From Pseudomaricurvus hydrocarbonicus (GTDB taxonomy: Bacteria > Pseudomonadota > Gammaproteobacteria > Pseudomonadales > Cellvibrionaceae): a stretch of DNA of 64,000 nucleotides. The stretch spans positions 434,001 to 498,000 of the forward strand of contig NZ_JAAONZ010000001.1 of the NCBI RefSeq assembly GCF_011602365.1, given 5' to 3'. The first letter of the stretch is position 1. The number at the start of each line of letters is the position of its first letter. Both the position numbers and the translations under genes were made by a program. The notes under the pieces are model-generated. The model did not search any database and had not been told where the DNA came from. It saw nothing but the letters and a program-made list of their open reading frames with translations. Shown piece after piece: positions 1 through 9,699 of the stretch.

Positions 1-63
1 GGTTTACGAACCGAATGTTCGGCTCTAAACCCCCTTCTAACCGCGACAAGGAGTCACCTCACG

Positions 64-2430
64 ATGAATAGCCGTAAACCCGCAACCGATGCCATCACCA
101 GCTTTCCGCATCGGGGTCTCATACCCGCAAAGCAGACATCCGTGGCCGCTAATCTGTTTAAATTATCCAGGCTGGGCGCCGCCATCGTGGCGGTTTCCAT
201 GTTATCCGGCAGCGTGCTGGCCGCTCAATCGGTGCTGGAAGAAGTCATTGTCACGGCCCAAAAACGCGATCAGGATTTGCAGGATGTGTCCATTGCCGTC
301 AGTGCATTTTCAGGCGCAGCCATTGAAAAGATGGGGTTTGAAGAGGGGCTCGATATCATTGCACAAGTGCCCAACATGAACTTCTTTGCCATCTTTGGGG
401 AGGCCTCCAGCCCATCCATCAGCTTGCGCGGTATCAGTCTTGTCAACTACTCCGACTCCTGGGAGGCGCCCATCGCCATGTACGTGGACGATGTCTATCG
501 CGGCAATCCTGCCGGCTCCGCAATCCAGTTATTCGATCTGCAGCGGGTGGAAGTCCTGCGCGGTCCACAGGGGACTCTTTACGGTCGTAACGCCACCGGC
601 GGGCTGGTGCACTACATTTCCAGGGAGCCCACCGACAAACTGGAAGCGGCCGCCAGCCTGCGCCTGGGCAGCTATTCGGAACGTATTGTTGACGGTATGG
701 TGAGCGGTCCGATCAGCGATGGCGTGCGTGGCCGCGTCGCGTTTAAATACAACAATACCGACGGCTGGCAGAATAATAATGCCGATCCGGTGAATGATTA
801 TGGTTACCCGGTCGATACCGGTCAGGACCTGAATGAAACCGACAGCTTTGGCTATCGGGCCAAGCTGGCCATCGACATTGGCCCTGATGGCGAGCTGCTG
901 CTGGACGTTCACGGCAGCCAGGCGGATCAGGCCAGTGTCGGCTTTGCGCATATGGGCTACCTGGAATCCGCAGGCGGGGCGACCTGCTCCACCTCACGCA
1001 TTCACAAAGGCGCATGCACCAGTGCCACTTTTGCAACGACGGGCATTGAGCAGGCCGGCGGGGATTTCAACCCCGAGGACGTATCCTCCAGTGTCAGCGG
1101 CGGACTGGACACTGAAATCGATACCTTTGGTGCGTCTGCGAGGCTGCGCTGGGGGTTTGCAAACGGCCTGGATTTCACCTCAATCACCGCTTACGAAAGC
1201 CTGGACAAGTACCTGCAGGACGACGGGGATGGGGTTGGCAGTGGCGCGGGGTTTGATGTGTTCTTCGACGAGGAATACACCTCGGACGCGGAGCAATGGT
1301 CGCAGGAATTCCGCCTCACTAAAGCGGATGACACCACCAACTGGGTCGTGGGCCTGTACCTGTACGACGATGAACGGGATATGCGCACACAAAACCCCAC
1401 CGAGGTGGAATTTGCTGATGCCGCCAGCTTTGACTTTGCACACCGGGAAGATGCTCTGCTGGAAACCCAATCTGTGGCCCTCTTCGGGCAGTGGGAATGG
1501 GGCTTTGCCGAAACCATGACCTTGATCCTCGGCGCCCGCTACACCGATGAAGAGCGCGACTTCGATTACGTCAGAAATGTGTCGTATTACAATTCACCCA
1601 CGACAACCACCCCCACACGCGTCAAAGACTCTATCTCGGAAGACAATGTCTCTGGCCGCCTGGGACTGGACTGGCGCCCCCTTGACGACACTCTCATCTA
1701 CGCCAGCCTGGCCACAGGCTTTCGCAGTGGAGGCTTCTCAGCCAGCTACAACAGCGTCCCCGAAGCACTTGACCCTGTGGATTCCGAAAACATGACCAAC
1801 TTTGAGGTCGGCCTCAAAACCGCCTTCGCCGATGGCCGGGTTCGCCTGAACAGCGCGGTCTATGCCTACGAGCTGGAGGACTTCCAGGCCCAACTTTTCG
1901 ACACCCTGGCCAGTGGCAGTCGAATTCTTAATGCCGGTGATGTCACAGGTTATGGTCTGGAAGCCGAGCTGACGGCTCAGGTGAGCCAGAATTTTGAGCT
2001 GATTGCCGGACTCGGGTTGCTCTCCACCGAAATGGAATCAGACAAATCCAGTCGCGTAGCGGGTGATGACTATGAGTACGACGGCATCGAACTGCCTTCT
2101 GCACCGGAGCTGAGCTACAACCTGGTCGCTCGCTATTACATTCCTCTGGGCAATATGGGTGAGCTTACCTTACAAGGCGACTACGCCTGGCAGGATGACC
2201 ACTTCCTGCAAGTTGAAAACGATCCCTATTCACATCACGACGGTTATGGCATTGGCAATGCCAAGGTGGCCTGGGGCTCGCTCGATGGGCGCTATAGCGT
2301 CGAACTTTTTGTCAATAACCTGACCGACGAAGAGTACTTCACTTATCAAAATACGTTGGGGGAAGACTGGGGCTACGGTGTGTGGGGCAAGCCGCGCACT
2401 TACGGTGCCCGTTTTGCCTGGAAGCTATAA
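64..2430 (+). CDS. TonB-dependent outer-membrane receptor
   Basis: Predicted 788-residue outer-membrane beta-barrel that imports a ligand using energy from TonB/ExbBD. The order is a signal peptide, a TonB-box/plug segment starting near residue 60 (EEVIVTAQKR, then the plug with LRG and VEVLRGPQGTLYGRNATGG) and a long barrel ending in an aromatic-rich strand (FAWKL). The plug style is that of the siderophore/sphingomonad-like receptor group, but the substrate cannot be read from sequence. The signal hydrophobic core lies late, at about residues 34-53, leaving a long polar n-region. The ATG follows AAGGAG (48-53) by 10 bases and no other Met occurs before the signal core, so this start is kept. 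Upstream context is cut by the window start. Downstream is a convergent thiolase, so it seems to be a single gene here. Confidence 0.9.
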   Translation: MNSRKPATDAITSFPHRGLIPAKQTSVAANLFKLSRLGAAIVAVSMLSGSVLAAQSVLEEVIVTAQKRDQDLQDVSIAVSAFSGAAIEKMGFEEGLDIIAQVPNMNFFAIFGEASSPSISLRGISLVNYSDSWEAPIAMYVDDVYRGNPAGSAIQLFDLQRVEVLRGPQGTLYGRNATGGLVHYISREPTDKLEAAASLRLGSYSERIVDGMVSGPISDGVRGRVAFKYNNTDGWQNNNADPVNDYGYPVDTGQDLNETDSFGYRAKLAIDIGPDGELLLDVHGSQADQASVGFAHMGYLESAGGATCSTSRIHKGACTSATFATTGIEQAGGDFNPEDVSSSVSGGLDTEIDTFGASARLRWGFANGLDFTSITAYESLDKYLQDDGDGVGSGAGFDVFFDEEYTSDAEQWSQEFRLTKADDTTNWVVGLYLYDDERDMRTQNPTEVEFADAASFDFAHREDALLETQSVALFGQWEWGFAETMTLILGARYTDEERDFDYVRNVSYYNSPTTTTPTRVKDSISEDNVSGRLGLDWRPLDDTLIYASLATGFRSGGFSASYNSVPEALDPVDSENMTNFEVGLKTAFADGRVRLNSAVYAYELEDFQAQLFDTLASGSRILNAGDVTGYGLEAELTAQVSQNFELIAGLGLLSTEMESDKSSRVAGDDYEYDGIELPSAPELSYNLVARYYIPLGNMGELTLQGDYAWQDDHFLQVENDPYSHHDGYGIGNAKVAWGSLDGRYSVELFVNNLTDEEYFTYQNTLGEDWGYGVWGKPRTYGARFAWKL

Positions 2431-2524
2431 AAGGAGAGCTTAAAAGGAGGCTTTAAAAGAGGACGTTGAAGGCAAGGTAACACTCACAAGAGTTCCTCTG
2501 ATCCGAGGTCACTCTCAATCACAT

Positions 2525-2557
2525 GGTATGGCTCAACGCTGACGCTCGAGCCATACC
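2525..2557. terminator. Hairpin between convergent genes
   Basis: A perfect 10-bp inverted repeat (GGTATGGCTC / GAGCCATACC) with a 13-base loop lies between the ends of the receptor and the thiolase. Neither strand has a clear T-run after the stem, so it is only a possible bidirectional terminator or 3' end stabiliser. Confidence 0.4.
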
Positions 2558-2605
2558 AATACCAAAAACCGGGTCAGCGGATCACCCGCCAGCCAAACCC
2601 GTCAA

Positions 2606-3784
2606 TCAGTTCATCTCTACCGCAATGGCTGTGGCTTCACCACCGCCAATACACAGGCTGGCAATGCCGGTTTTCTGACCGTAAGTCTGCAGCGCACCCA
2701 GCAGAGTCACCATGATACGGGCACCGGAAGCGCCCAGCGGGTGACCGAGAGCACAGGCACCACCGTGCACATTCATTTTGGCGTAATCAATGGACAACTC
2801 CCGCATGGCCGCCATGGCAACCACCGCAAACGCTTCATTGACCTCAAACAGGTCAACCGAGTCTGAACTCCAGTCCAGTCGCTGCATCAGCTTGGCAATC
2901 GCCTTCACCGGAGCGGTGGTAAACCACTCAGGCTCCTGGGCGTTTTGAGAGTGGCCTTTGATGGTCGCAATCACCTTCAAGCCACGTTTTTCAGCCTCTG
3001 ACTGACGCATCAGTACCAGTGCCGCAGCACCGTCCGAAATGGAGCTGGCGTTGGCTGCCGTCACCGTGCCGTCTTTCTTGAAAGCCGGGCGCAAGGTGGG
3101 GATTTTTTCCGGCAGAGCGTTGCCGGGCTGCTCATCGGTATCGATAACCGTCTCGCCCTTGCGGGTTTTCAGCGTGACCGGCACAATTTCACGTTTGAAC
3201 TTGCCTTCCGCAATGGCGTTCTTGGCGCGGGTCAGGGATTCGATGGCGTAGGCATCCTGCTGTTCACGGGTGAACTCAAACTTGTCCGCACAGGCTTCGG
3301 CAAAGGTGCCCATGGAACCACCGGTGTAGGCATCCTGCAAACCGTCATAGAGCATATGATCCAGCAGCTCGCCGTGACCAAAACGGTAACCGCTACGGCC
3401 CTGGGGCATCATATAGGGTGCGTTGGTCATGCTTTCCATGCCGCCGGCCACAACCACCGAAGCGCTGCCGGCCAAAATGGCGTCGTGCCCCATCATGACC
3501 GTCTTCATGCCGGAGCCGCAGACCTTATTCAGAGTGGTACAGGGTGCTGACTTGGGAATCCCCGCAGCCAGCGCTGCCTGACGCGCAGGAGCTTGACCCA
3601 GTCCTGCCGGCAAGACACAGCCCATCAACACTTCATCCACGGCGTCACCGTCAATACCAGCATCCGCCAGGGCACCACGAATCGCATCGGCACCCAACTC
3701 AGTCGCCGACTTTCCCGAAAACATTCCTTGCATACCACCCATGGCAGTACGAGCCATACCTACAATCACTACTGGATCAGACAT
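2606..3784 (-). CDS. Acetyl-CoA C-acetyltransferase (thiolase)
   Basis: A 392-residue thiolase-fold enzyme that condenses or cleaves acetyl-CoA / acetoacetyl-CoA (or longer 3-ketoacyl-CoA). Catalytic features are all visible: nucleophile Cys89 in NKVCGSGMK, NEAFA near residues 316-320, His348 in GGACALGHPLGASG, and the second active cysteine Cys378 in SLCIGGGEATA. Length is standard for biosynthetic/degradative class II thiolases. It stands alone, so whether it serves acetoacetate, PHB or fatty-acid metabolism (atoB, phaA or fadA-like) is not decided by context. The start ATG is separated from the divergent lemA by about 160 bp that should hold both promoters. Confidence 0.93.
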   Translation of the reverse strand: MSDPVVIVGMARTAMGGMQGMFSGKSATELGADAIRGALADAGIDGDAVDEVLMGCVLPAGLGQAPARQAALAAGIPKSAPCTTLNKVCGSGMKTVMMGHDAILAGSASVVVAGGMESMTNAPYMMPQGRSGYRFGHGELLDHMLYDGLQDAYTGGSMGTFAEACADKFEFTREQQDAYAIESLTRAKNAIAEGKFKREIVPVTLKTRKGETVIDTDEQPGNALPEKIPTLRPAFKKDGTVTAANASSISDGAAALVLMRQSEAEKRGLKVIATIKGHSQNAQEPEWFTTAPVKAIAKLMQRLDWSSDSVDLFEVNEAFAVVAMAAMRELSIDYAKMNVHGGACALGHPLGASGARIMVTLLGALQTYGQKTGIASLCIGGGEATAIAVEMN

Positions 3785-3945
3785 AAGACCTTTACCTTTT
3801 TACTCTCTCAACATTTGCTGAATTATAAACGGAACACCACCCTTTTACATCTGGTCGTATCCCTATATGCCGTTCATGGTAATATACTGTTCTTTTTACA
3901 ACTAATTACTGCTAATAATTGCACTATTTTTAGGGATTTCTCTTC

Positions 3946-4542
3946 ATGGACATATCTTCCATCGTTATTCTGGTGGTCATCATTGGCGCCATTTTTTATG
4001 TCATTGGCATCTACAACCAACTGGTCAGTTTAAAAAATCGCTATGAAAACGCGTTTTCCCAAATTGAAGTCCAGCTCAAACGCCGCTACGACCTGATCCC
4101 GAATCTGGTGGAAACCGCCAAAGGCTACCTCAAGCACGAAAGGGAAACTCTGGAAGCTGTCATCAGTGCCCGCAATGGTGCCGTTCAGGGCCTGCAGGCG
4201 GCCTCCAACGCACCCGGTGACAGTTCAGCCATGACCGCCCTCAGCGGTGCCGAAGGCGTTTTGAGCAATGCCCTCGGGCGCCTCAACGTGGTCATGGAAG
4301 CCTACCCGGACCTGAAAGCCAATCAGAACATGATGCAGGTTTCCGAAGAACTCACCAGCACCGAAAACAAGGTCGCCTTCTCACGTCAGGCCTTTAACGA
4401 TTCCGTGACAGCTTACAACACCTACAAACAGACATTCCCACCGGTCTTTTTTGCCGGCTTCTTTGGTCACCGGGAAGATGCCAGCTTACTGGAGTTTGAA
4501 GACTCTGCAGAAATACAGGCCGCCCCCCAAATTTCATTTTAA
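3946..4542 (+). CDS. lemA: LemA family membrane protein
   Basis: A 198-residue LemA-family protein: one N-terminal membrane helix (about residues 5-24) followed by the alpha-helical LemA domain with the family signature of [26 protein letters not shown] and a later [16 protein letters not shown] motif. LemA proteins are inner-membrane proteins of unclear role, often encoded beside membrane M48 peptidases; that is the case here, with the M48 gene about 320 bp downstream on the same strand. The C-terminus after [10 protein letters not shown] is short and acidic. The family is certain; function is not known. Confidence 0.93.
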   Translation: MDISSIVILVVIIGAIFYVIGIYNQLVSLKNRYENAFSQIEVQLKRRYDLIPNLVETAKGYLKHERETLEAVISARNGAVQGLQAASNAPGDSSAMTALSGAEGVLSNALGRLNVVMEAYPDLKANQNMMQVSEELTSTENKVAFSRQAFNDSVTAYNTYKQTFPPVFFAGFFGHREDASLLEFEDSAEIQAAPQISF

Positions 4543-4861
4543 GGCGCGCAAACAGCTGACCTAAGCTGTCTTGTGAGAGCCTGCAAGAGAGTTGAACCTG
4601 ACCTCTTATTGCCGTCAAGGTCACTCACAAGCCGACTCCAGCTGGCCGGAACACAATTCCAGGCCAGCTGAAGTTAACGCCCGCTGGTTCTGACTAGAGC
4701 CCCATTGTTCTAACTAGAGCCCATACGTTCTCAATTAAGAGCCCCTTTTTGCTAAACCGAGTCCCTTTGTTCTAATACGTTACGAATTCGCCTGCCAGAA
4801 AAGTGAAGCAGGCGAAGCAACGTTGCAGAAGCCCGCGAACCAGACCTCAAAGCCAGTCAAT
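4543..4861 (+). repeat. lemA-M48 intergenic region with imperfect 20-bp repeats
   Basis: A 319-bp gap between lemA and the M48 peptidase. At 4687-4745 it holds imperfect tandem units of about 20 bp starting GTTCT and containing CTAGAGCCC (two good copies, a degenerate third; a partial GTTCTAATAC recurs near 4769). No gene is seen. A TTG at 4823 opens the downstream frame but lacks support as a start. Confidence 0.5.
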
Positions 4862-6862
4862 ATGAACTTTTTTGAACACCAGGATCAAGCTCGTAAAAAC
4901 ACCACCCGCCTGATTGTTTTTTTCAGTCTGGCGGTGTTAAGTCTTATCGCCATCACCACCGTGTTTGTGAGTGGTCTGCTTTATTATTTTGACCTTCAAA
5001 ATCAGAAGCGTCATGCACCGCTGCAGAATATGGATGGCAACGTCACCGGCATCCTGCAGATCCTCAGCTGGGATCTGGTGGCCGGCATTGCGCTGGTGGT
5101 GATCACCGTCGTACTGATCGGCAGTCTGTACAAATTAATGCAATTGTCAGGGGGCGGGGAAAAAGTCGCAGAATCTCTGGGCGGCAAGCGACTGCAGCCC
5201 AACACCTCGGATCCCAGTGAGCGGAAACTGCTGAACGTGGTGGAAGAAATGGCAATTGCTTCAGGGACTCCGGTGCCGCCGGTATTTCTGCTGGAAGAAG
5301 CGGGGGTGAATGCCTTCGCAGCCGGCTACGATGCCAACGACGCAGTCATTGGAGTTACCCGTGGCTGTATGGAACTGCTGGACCGTGAAGAGCTGCAGGG
5401 CGTGATTGCTCATGAATTCAGTCATATATTGCACGGCGACATGCGCATCAATATACGACTGATTGGAATTCTCCACGGCATTTTGATCATTGGCCTGCTG
5501 GGTTCCATCCTGATGCGCAGCGGTATGTACAGCAGCATGTCCCACGTGCGCTCAAAAGATAAAAACGGCACCGGCATTATGGCGGTTGGACTTGGCCTGG
5601 TGGTCATCGGCTACGCCGGCACCTTCTTTGGCAAATTAATCAAGGCTGCCGTCAGCCGCCAGCGGGAGTTTCTCGCCGATGCCTCGGCGGTTCAGTTCAC
5701 TCGCAACCCCAATGGCATCAGTCAGGCGCTGCAAAAAATTGGGGGCTACAGTCGCGCTGCGGAGATCCGTCACCCCAACGCAGAAGAGTTCAGCCACATG
5801 TACTTTGGCGAAGCGGTGCTGGCCTCCATGAACAGCATGATGGCGACCCACCCTCCCCTGGAAACGCGCATTAAACGTATTACTCCGAACTGGAAAGGCG
5901 AATACATACGAGTCACCGGCTTCGATTCAGACCGCCAGCCGTTGAATTCAGGCAATGAGGCGACTTCAAGCTTTTCCGCTCACAGCCCGCACTCTGCACC
6001 ACAACCGCATTCGGAATCCCATCCGGCCCCAAGTGACCAGGGTCACTCCAGCCACACCGTTACAGGCACCAGCGTGCATGATGTGTTTCTGGACAACATT
6101 GGTAACCCCAGCCCCGGACACTTAAACAAAGCCCGGCAACTGCTTAAAGAACTGCCTGCCCAATTACAAGATGCCGCCCATGATCCGTTTGCTGCCAGGG
6201 CGATCATTTACAGCCTGCTGATGCAATCCGAAACTGCGGACGAGCAATGGCAACAGCTGCAACAACGCGCACACCCGGTGGTGTATAAACTGACGCAAGA
6301 GCTGCAGGCCACGGTAGCGCAATTGCCCCGTGAGCAGCGGTTGCCGCTGTTCATTCTTTCCATACCGGCACTGAAAACGTTGTCGGCACCACAATACCAG
6401 GTGTTCAAAGAGAACCTGGTTGCACTGATCAAAGCCGACCGAAAAGTAGACACCTTTGAGTGGGCCCTCTACCGAATGCTGGTCAACGCCCTGGAGACCC
6501 AAACATCGCACCACACCGCACGCGCGACGATTCAGCAATTGGGTGTTCCCTGCCAGCAGCTGATCAGCACCCTGGCTACAGCCGGTCACACTGAGCCTGC
6601 ACTTGCGGAGGCCGCCTACAACACCACCATGAAAGAGCTGAAGCTGGCTAACCTGCCGCTGTTGGGCGATGGCCAGATTTCGTTCCCCATGCTCGACGGC
6701 GCCCTGCAACAACTGCAAATGCTCAAACCACTGCAGAAGCCCGCGCTGCTGAAAGCCATGATCACCTGCATTCAACACGACGGCACCGTAGACCCACAGG
6801 AATATGAACTCTTCCGCGCCATCGCCGACTGTTTGGACTGCCCCGTGCCCCCAATGCTGTAG
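4862..6862 (+). CDS. Membrane M48 metallopeptidase with C-terminal TerB-like domain
   Basis: A 666-residue inner-membrane zinc protease. Two N-terminal membrane helices (about 16-42 and 68-90), then the M48 catalytic domain with HEFSH at 184-188 (HExxH zinc site), two more hydrophobic segments (about 200-220 and 240-260), and the downstream conserved SRQREFLADASAVQFTRNP block. A His/Pro/Ser-rich linker (about 370-410) leads to a roughly 240-residue helical C-terminal region; its ends (IKADRKVDTFEWALYRMLV and HDGTVDPQEYELFRAIADCL) resemble TerB/tellurite-resistance-like domains. The ATG is chosen over an upstream in-frame TTG because MNFFEHQDQAR is the usual family start. HtpX is 290 residues, so this protein is more than twice as long. 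Probable partner: LemA just upstream. Confidence 0.88.
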   Translation: MNFFEHQDQARKNTTRLIVFFSLAVLSLIAITTVFVSGLLYYFDLQNQKRHAPLQNMDGNVTGILQILSWDLVAGIALVVITVVLIGSLYKLMQLSGGGEKVAESLGGKRLQPNTSDPSERKLLNVVEEMAIASGTPVPPVFLLEEAGVNAFAAGYDANDAVIGVTRGCMELLDREELQGVIAHEFSHILHGDMRINIRLIGILHGILIIGLLGSILMRSGMYSSMSHVRSKDKNGTGIMAVGLGLVVIGYAGTFFGKLIKAAVSRQREFLADASAVQFTRNPNGISQALQKIGGYSRAAEIRHPNAEEFSHMYFGEAVLASMNSMMATHPPLETRIKRITPNWKGEYIRVTGFDSDRQPLNSGNEATSSFSAHSPHSAPQPHSESHPAPSDQGHSSHTVTGTSVHDVFLDNIGNPSPGHLNKARQLLKELPAQLQDAAHDPFAARAIIYSLLMQSETADEQWQQLQQRAHPVVYKLTQELQATVAQLPREQRLPLFILSIPALKTLSAPQYQVFKENLVALIKADRKVDTFEWALYRMLVNALETQTSHHTARATIQQLGVPCQQLISTLATAGHTEPALAEAAYNTTMKELKLANLPLLGDGQISFPMLDGALQQLQMLKPLQKPALLKAMITCIQHDGTVDPQEYELFRAIADCLDCPVPPML

Positions 6863-6957
6863 CCATGAGTGCGTGTCGATATGAATAACTGCGGTAGCCG
6901 CTGACGGACAAGCGCAGCCAACACCCCTCATGCCTGCAACAGGAGCAGCAAAAGGCC

Positions 6958-7614
6958 ATGAAATATTCAGGCACCGTGACCCAGTGGCACCCTGACAAAG
7001 GTTTTGGTTTTATCCATCAGGATAACGGCCACGGAAAGATTTTTTTCCATAGATCGGACATTCTCAACCGCCCAGCCTTCGAGGGGATTGGCCAGTCCGT
7101 GGTTTTCAAAACCGCCACCGACCGGCAGGGACGGCCCTGTGCGGTCCAGGTCCGTATTCCGGGAGTTAAAGCCACTAAAGCCACGTCCCCAAAGAACCCG
7201 TCTGGCGCCCTGTCCCTGCTGCTCGCCAGCGCCTTCCTGCTGGTGCTGGCAGGCGCTCACTTACAGCAAAGATTGCCCGTTGAAATCCTGCTGTTTTACG
7301 TCAGCATCAGCCTGGTAACGTTTATTGCTTACTTGCGGGATAAACTCGCGGCCCAAAAAAACCAGTGGCGGATCCAGGAAAGCAGCCTTCACCTCTTTGC
7401 TCTGATTGGCGGCTGGCCAGGCGCGGCTTTCGCTCAACAAATACTGCGGCATAAATCCAGGAAAACAGCGTTTCGTTTCACCTTTTGGGTGACTGTGATA
7501 CTCAACTCTAGTGCGCTGTTCTGGCTTCTCAGCGAGGACGGCCTCAAGTACCTGAACATCGGGGTAGGCAGCCTGCGTCAGCTGTTGGAGATGTTCGGTA
7601 TCCGCCCGGGTTGA
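6958..7614 (+). CDS. Cold-shock domain fused to DUF1294 membrane domain
   Basis: A 218-residue two-part protein. Residues 1-65 form a cold-shock (CspA-like OB fold) domain with GTVTQWHPDKGFGFI and KIFFHRSDI, the nucleic-acid-binding RNP-like motifs. A Lys/Thr/Pro linker leads to a membrane part with about four hydrophobic segments carrying the DUF1294 signature (DKLAAQKNQWRIQE, then LIGGWPGAAFAQQILRHKSRKTAFRF). The fusion is common in gammaproteobacteria; its role is unknown but it implies a nucleic-acid-binding domain tethered to the inner membrane. Starts about 95 bp after the M48 gene; terminated by a strong hairpin downstream. Confidence 0.88.
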   Translation: MKYSGTVTQWHPDKGFGFIHQDNGHGKIFFHRSDILNRPAFEGIGQSVVFKTATDRQGRPCAVQVRIPGVKATKATSPKNPSGALSLLLASAFLLVLAGAHLQQRLPVEILLFYVSISLVTFIAYLRDKLAAQKNQWRIQESSLHLFALIGGWPGAAFAQQILRHKSRKTAFRFTFWVTVILNSSALFWLLSEDGLKYLNIGVGSLRQLLEMFGIRPG

Positions 7615-7671
7615 ACCTTCTGAAGATGCCGATAATTTAAGAATGATTGCGTATTAAAACGTTATCCACAA

Positions 7672-7695
7672 AAAAAGGGCCATACGGCCCTTTTT
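7672..7695. terminator. Bidirectional rho-independent terminator
   Basis: Perfect 10-bp stem AAAAAGGGCC / GGCCCTTTTT with a 4-base loop, A-rich before and T-rich after, so it works on both strands. It serves the CSD-DUF1294 gene (plus) and the YIP1 gene (minus). Confidence 0.9.
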
Positions 7696-7780
7696 CAATT
7701 CGAATCTGTCGATTAACCAACCACACCACGCAAGCCGGTGCTTAACCGTCGCCAGCGCTGTTTGTCCACCGTTAAAGTGG

Positions 7781-8398
7781 TCAATCCACGTAGACGGGAC
7801 CCATGCCCATGCCCCACACCAGCACAGAACCAACGCGGACAACCACCATCATTACCAGACCTACCGTGACCACCGAAGTGGCGTACATAAATGCCTGATC
7901 CTTACTGATGTTCATTAAAATTGGGATGCCTTCGTACACGAGGTATACCGCGTAGATTCCCGCAATCACCGTCGCAATCGCATTCAACCAAAGATCGGGG
8001 TAAACCTGAAAAATACCGGCTAAAAAAATCGGCGTCGATACATACACTGCCAGGGCGGTGCCTTCGTAATGCCGTTTATCATCGCTGTCTCTGACACCGT
8101 AGGTTTTTGCCATCCAATTGATGAATTCCCCCAGAATGTATATTCCGGCGAGCAGAGCAACATAGGTTGCCGCACACAGACTCATCGCACTGCCTGCAGT
8201 CAGCCGGATCGGATCGCCATCTCCAATGGTCCAGCCAACCTGTGTGACGCCATAATAGGAGGCAATGGTCGGGATTAATGCCAGGAAGGGGACGTGACTG
8301 AGAAAAACCTGCAAGAAAGAATGTCGCTCATTACGGATGGCTTTCCACTCACTATCCGGGTGCAACAAAATTCCAAGCGTATGTTCCAGAATGGCCAT
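7781..8398 (-). CDS. YIP1 family inner-membrane protein
   Basis: A 205-residue polytopic protein with about five hydrophobic segments. The opening LGILLHPDSEWKAIRNE is the typical start of bacterial Yip1-domain (PF04893) proteins, in which the N-terminal tail is followed by a bundle of helices including GIYILGEFINWMAKTYG. Bacterial members have no firmly assigned function. It stands alone and diverges from cysK, with about 200 bp between. Ends at a shared bidirectional terminator. Confidence 0.82.
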   Translation of the reverse strand: MAILEHTLGILLHPDSEWKAIRNERHSFLQVFLSHVPFLALIPTIASYYGVTQVGWTIGDGDPIRLTAGSAMSLCAATYVALLAGIYILGEFINWMAKTYGVRDSDDKRHYEGTALAVYVSTPIFLAGIFQVYPDLWLNAIATVIAGIYAVYLVYEGIPILMNISKDQAFMYATSVVTVGLVMMVVVRVGSVLVWGMGMGPVYVD

Positions 8399-8598
8399 AG
8401 TACGTTCCTTTTAATTATGTTTTCTAAGGAGTTACGCTTTCAGTATTAAGGACTTGCAAGCAACTCACCAATACGAATTAGGAATTAGCAAACAACTAGT
8501 AATTTTAAATCGCTATATAGGCTGTTTTTCTTGCCAGCACTATCCGTGTGCGCTTCAATAACTGATTGCCTACCTATAACAAACTAAGGACGGGAGCG

Positions 8599-9567
8599 AT
8601 GAGCACGATTTACCAAGACAATTCACAGACAATAGGTCACACACCTCTGGTCAAACTCAACCGAATTACGGATAAAAACGTCTTCGTCAAAATAGAGTCC
8701 CGCAATCCGGCCACTTCCGTTAAATGCCGCATTGGTGCCAACATGATCTGGGACGCCGAAAAGCGCGGAGTGTTAAAGCCCGGCATGACGGTGGTAGAGC
8801 CCACCAGCGGTAATACCGGGATTGCCCTGGCATTTGTCTGCGCCGCCAGGGGCTACAAACTGATCCTGACCATGCCCAACACCATGAGCCTTGAACGCCG
8901 TCAGCTGATCAAAGCCCTGGGCGCCGAGCTGGAACTGACCCCCGGCGAGAAAGGCATGGGAGGAGCCATTGCCAAAGCGGAAGAAATTGCGGCCAAAGAC
9001 CCCGACAACACCTTCATGCCCAAGCAGTTCGAAAACCCCGCCAACCCGGAAATCCATGAAAAAACCACCGGCCCGGAGATCTTTGAGGATACCGGCGGTA
9101 AAGTTGATATTTTTGTTGCCGGTGTGGGTACCGGTGGCACTCTCACCGGGGTTTCACGCTTCCTGAAAAACACCAAAGGATTACCGGTGAAAACCGTCGC
9201 CGTGGAGCCGACCTCCTCCCCCATTATCTCCCAATCCCTGGCCGGCGAAGAGCTGACCCACGCCCCCCATAAAATTCAGGGCATCGGAGCCGGCTTCATT
9301 CCCGCCAACCTGGACCTCTCTCTGGTCGACGACACTGAACAGGTGGGCAATGAAGACGCAATAGAGATGGCCCACCGATTGATGAAAGAAGAAGGCATTC
9401 TGGCAGGTATCTCTTCCGGGGCCGCCCTGTGTGCCGCCCTCAAGCAAGCCGAACACCCCGACAACGCCGGCAAAAATATCGTGGTGATCCTGCCGGACTC
9501 CAGTGAACGCTACCTGTCCAGCATCCTCTTTGCGGGCCAGTTCAGCGAGAAAGAATTGCAGCAATAA
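8599..9567 (+). CDS. cysK: Cysteine synthase A (O-acetylserine sulfhydrylase)
   Basis: A 322-residue PLP enzyme that makes cysteine from O-acetylserine and sulfide. It follows E. coli CysK closely along its length: Lys42 in [18 protein letters not shown] binds PLP, the TSGNTG substrate loop lies at about 69-74, and [10 protein letters not shown] binds the PLP phosphate at about 177-186. The ending EKELQQ is shared with E. coli CysK. The ATG is preceded by GGACGGGAG; an in-frame TTG 33 bp upstream is not supported. A second, different cysteine synthase lies at the far end of the window. Confidence 0.97.
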   Translation: MSTIYQDNSQTIGHTPLVKLNRITDKNVFVKIESRNPATSVKCRIGANMIWDAEKRGVLKPGMTVVEPTSGNTGIALAFVCAARGYKLILTMPNTMSLERRQLIKALGAELELTPGEKGMGGAIAKAEEIAAKDPDNTFMPKQFENPANPEIHEKTTGPEIFEDTGGKVDIFVAGVGTGGTLTGVSRFLKNTKGLPVKTVAVEPTSSPIISQSLAGEELTHAPHKIQGIGAGFIPANLDLSLVDDTEQVGNEDAIEMAHRLMKEEGILAGISSGAALCAALKQAEHPDNAGKNIVVILPDSSERYLSSILFAGQFSEKELQQ

Positions 9568-9600
9568 AGTACTGCCAATCTTTGCCAAGGCCGGTATCCG

Positions 9601-9628
9601 GGCGACCCAGACATGGGTCGCCTTTTTT
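9601..9628 (+). terminator. Rho-independent terminator of cysK
   Basis: Stem GGCGACCC / GGGTCGCC with a 6-base loop followed directly by six Ts. Confidence 0.92.
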
Positions 9629-9699
9629 ATGCCTCCCGGAGGTCGATATAGGAGGTTGCCGAACCGACGGCTTGGGCTAAACCGCAAGGGCAACTGATG

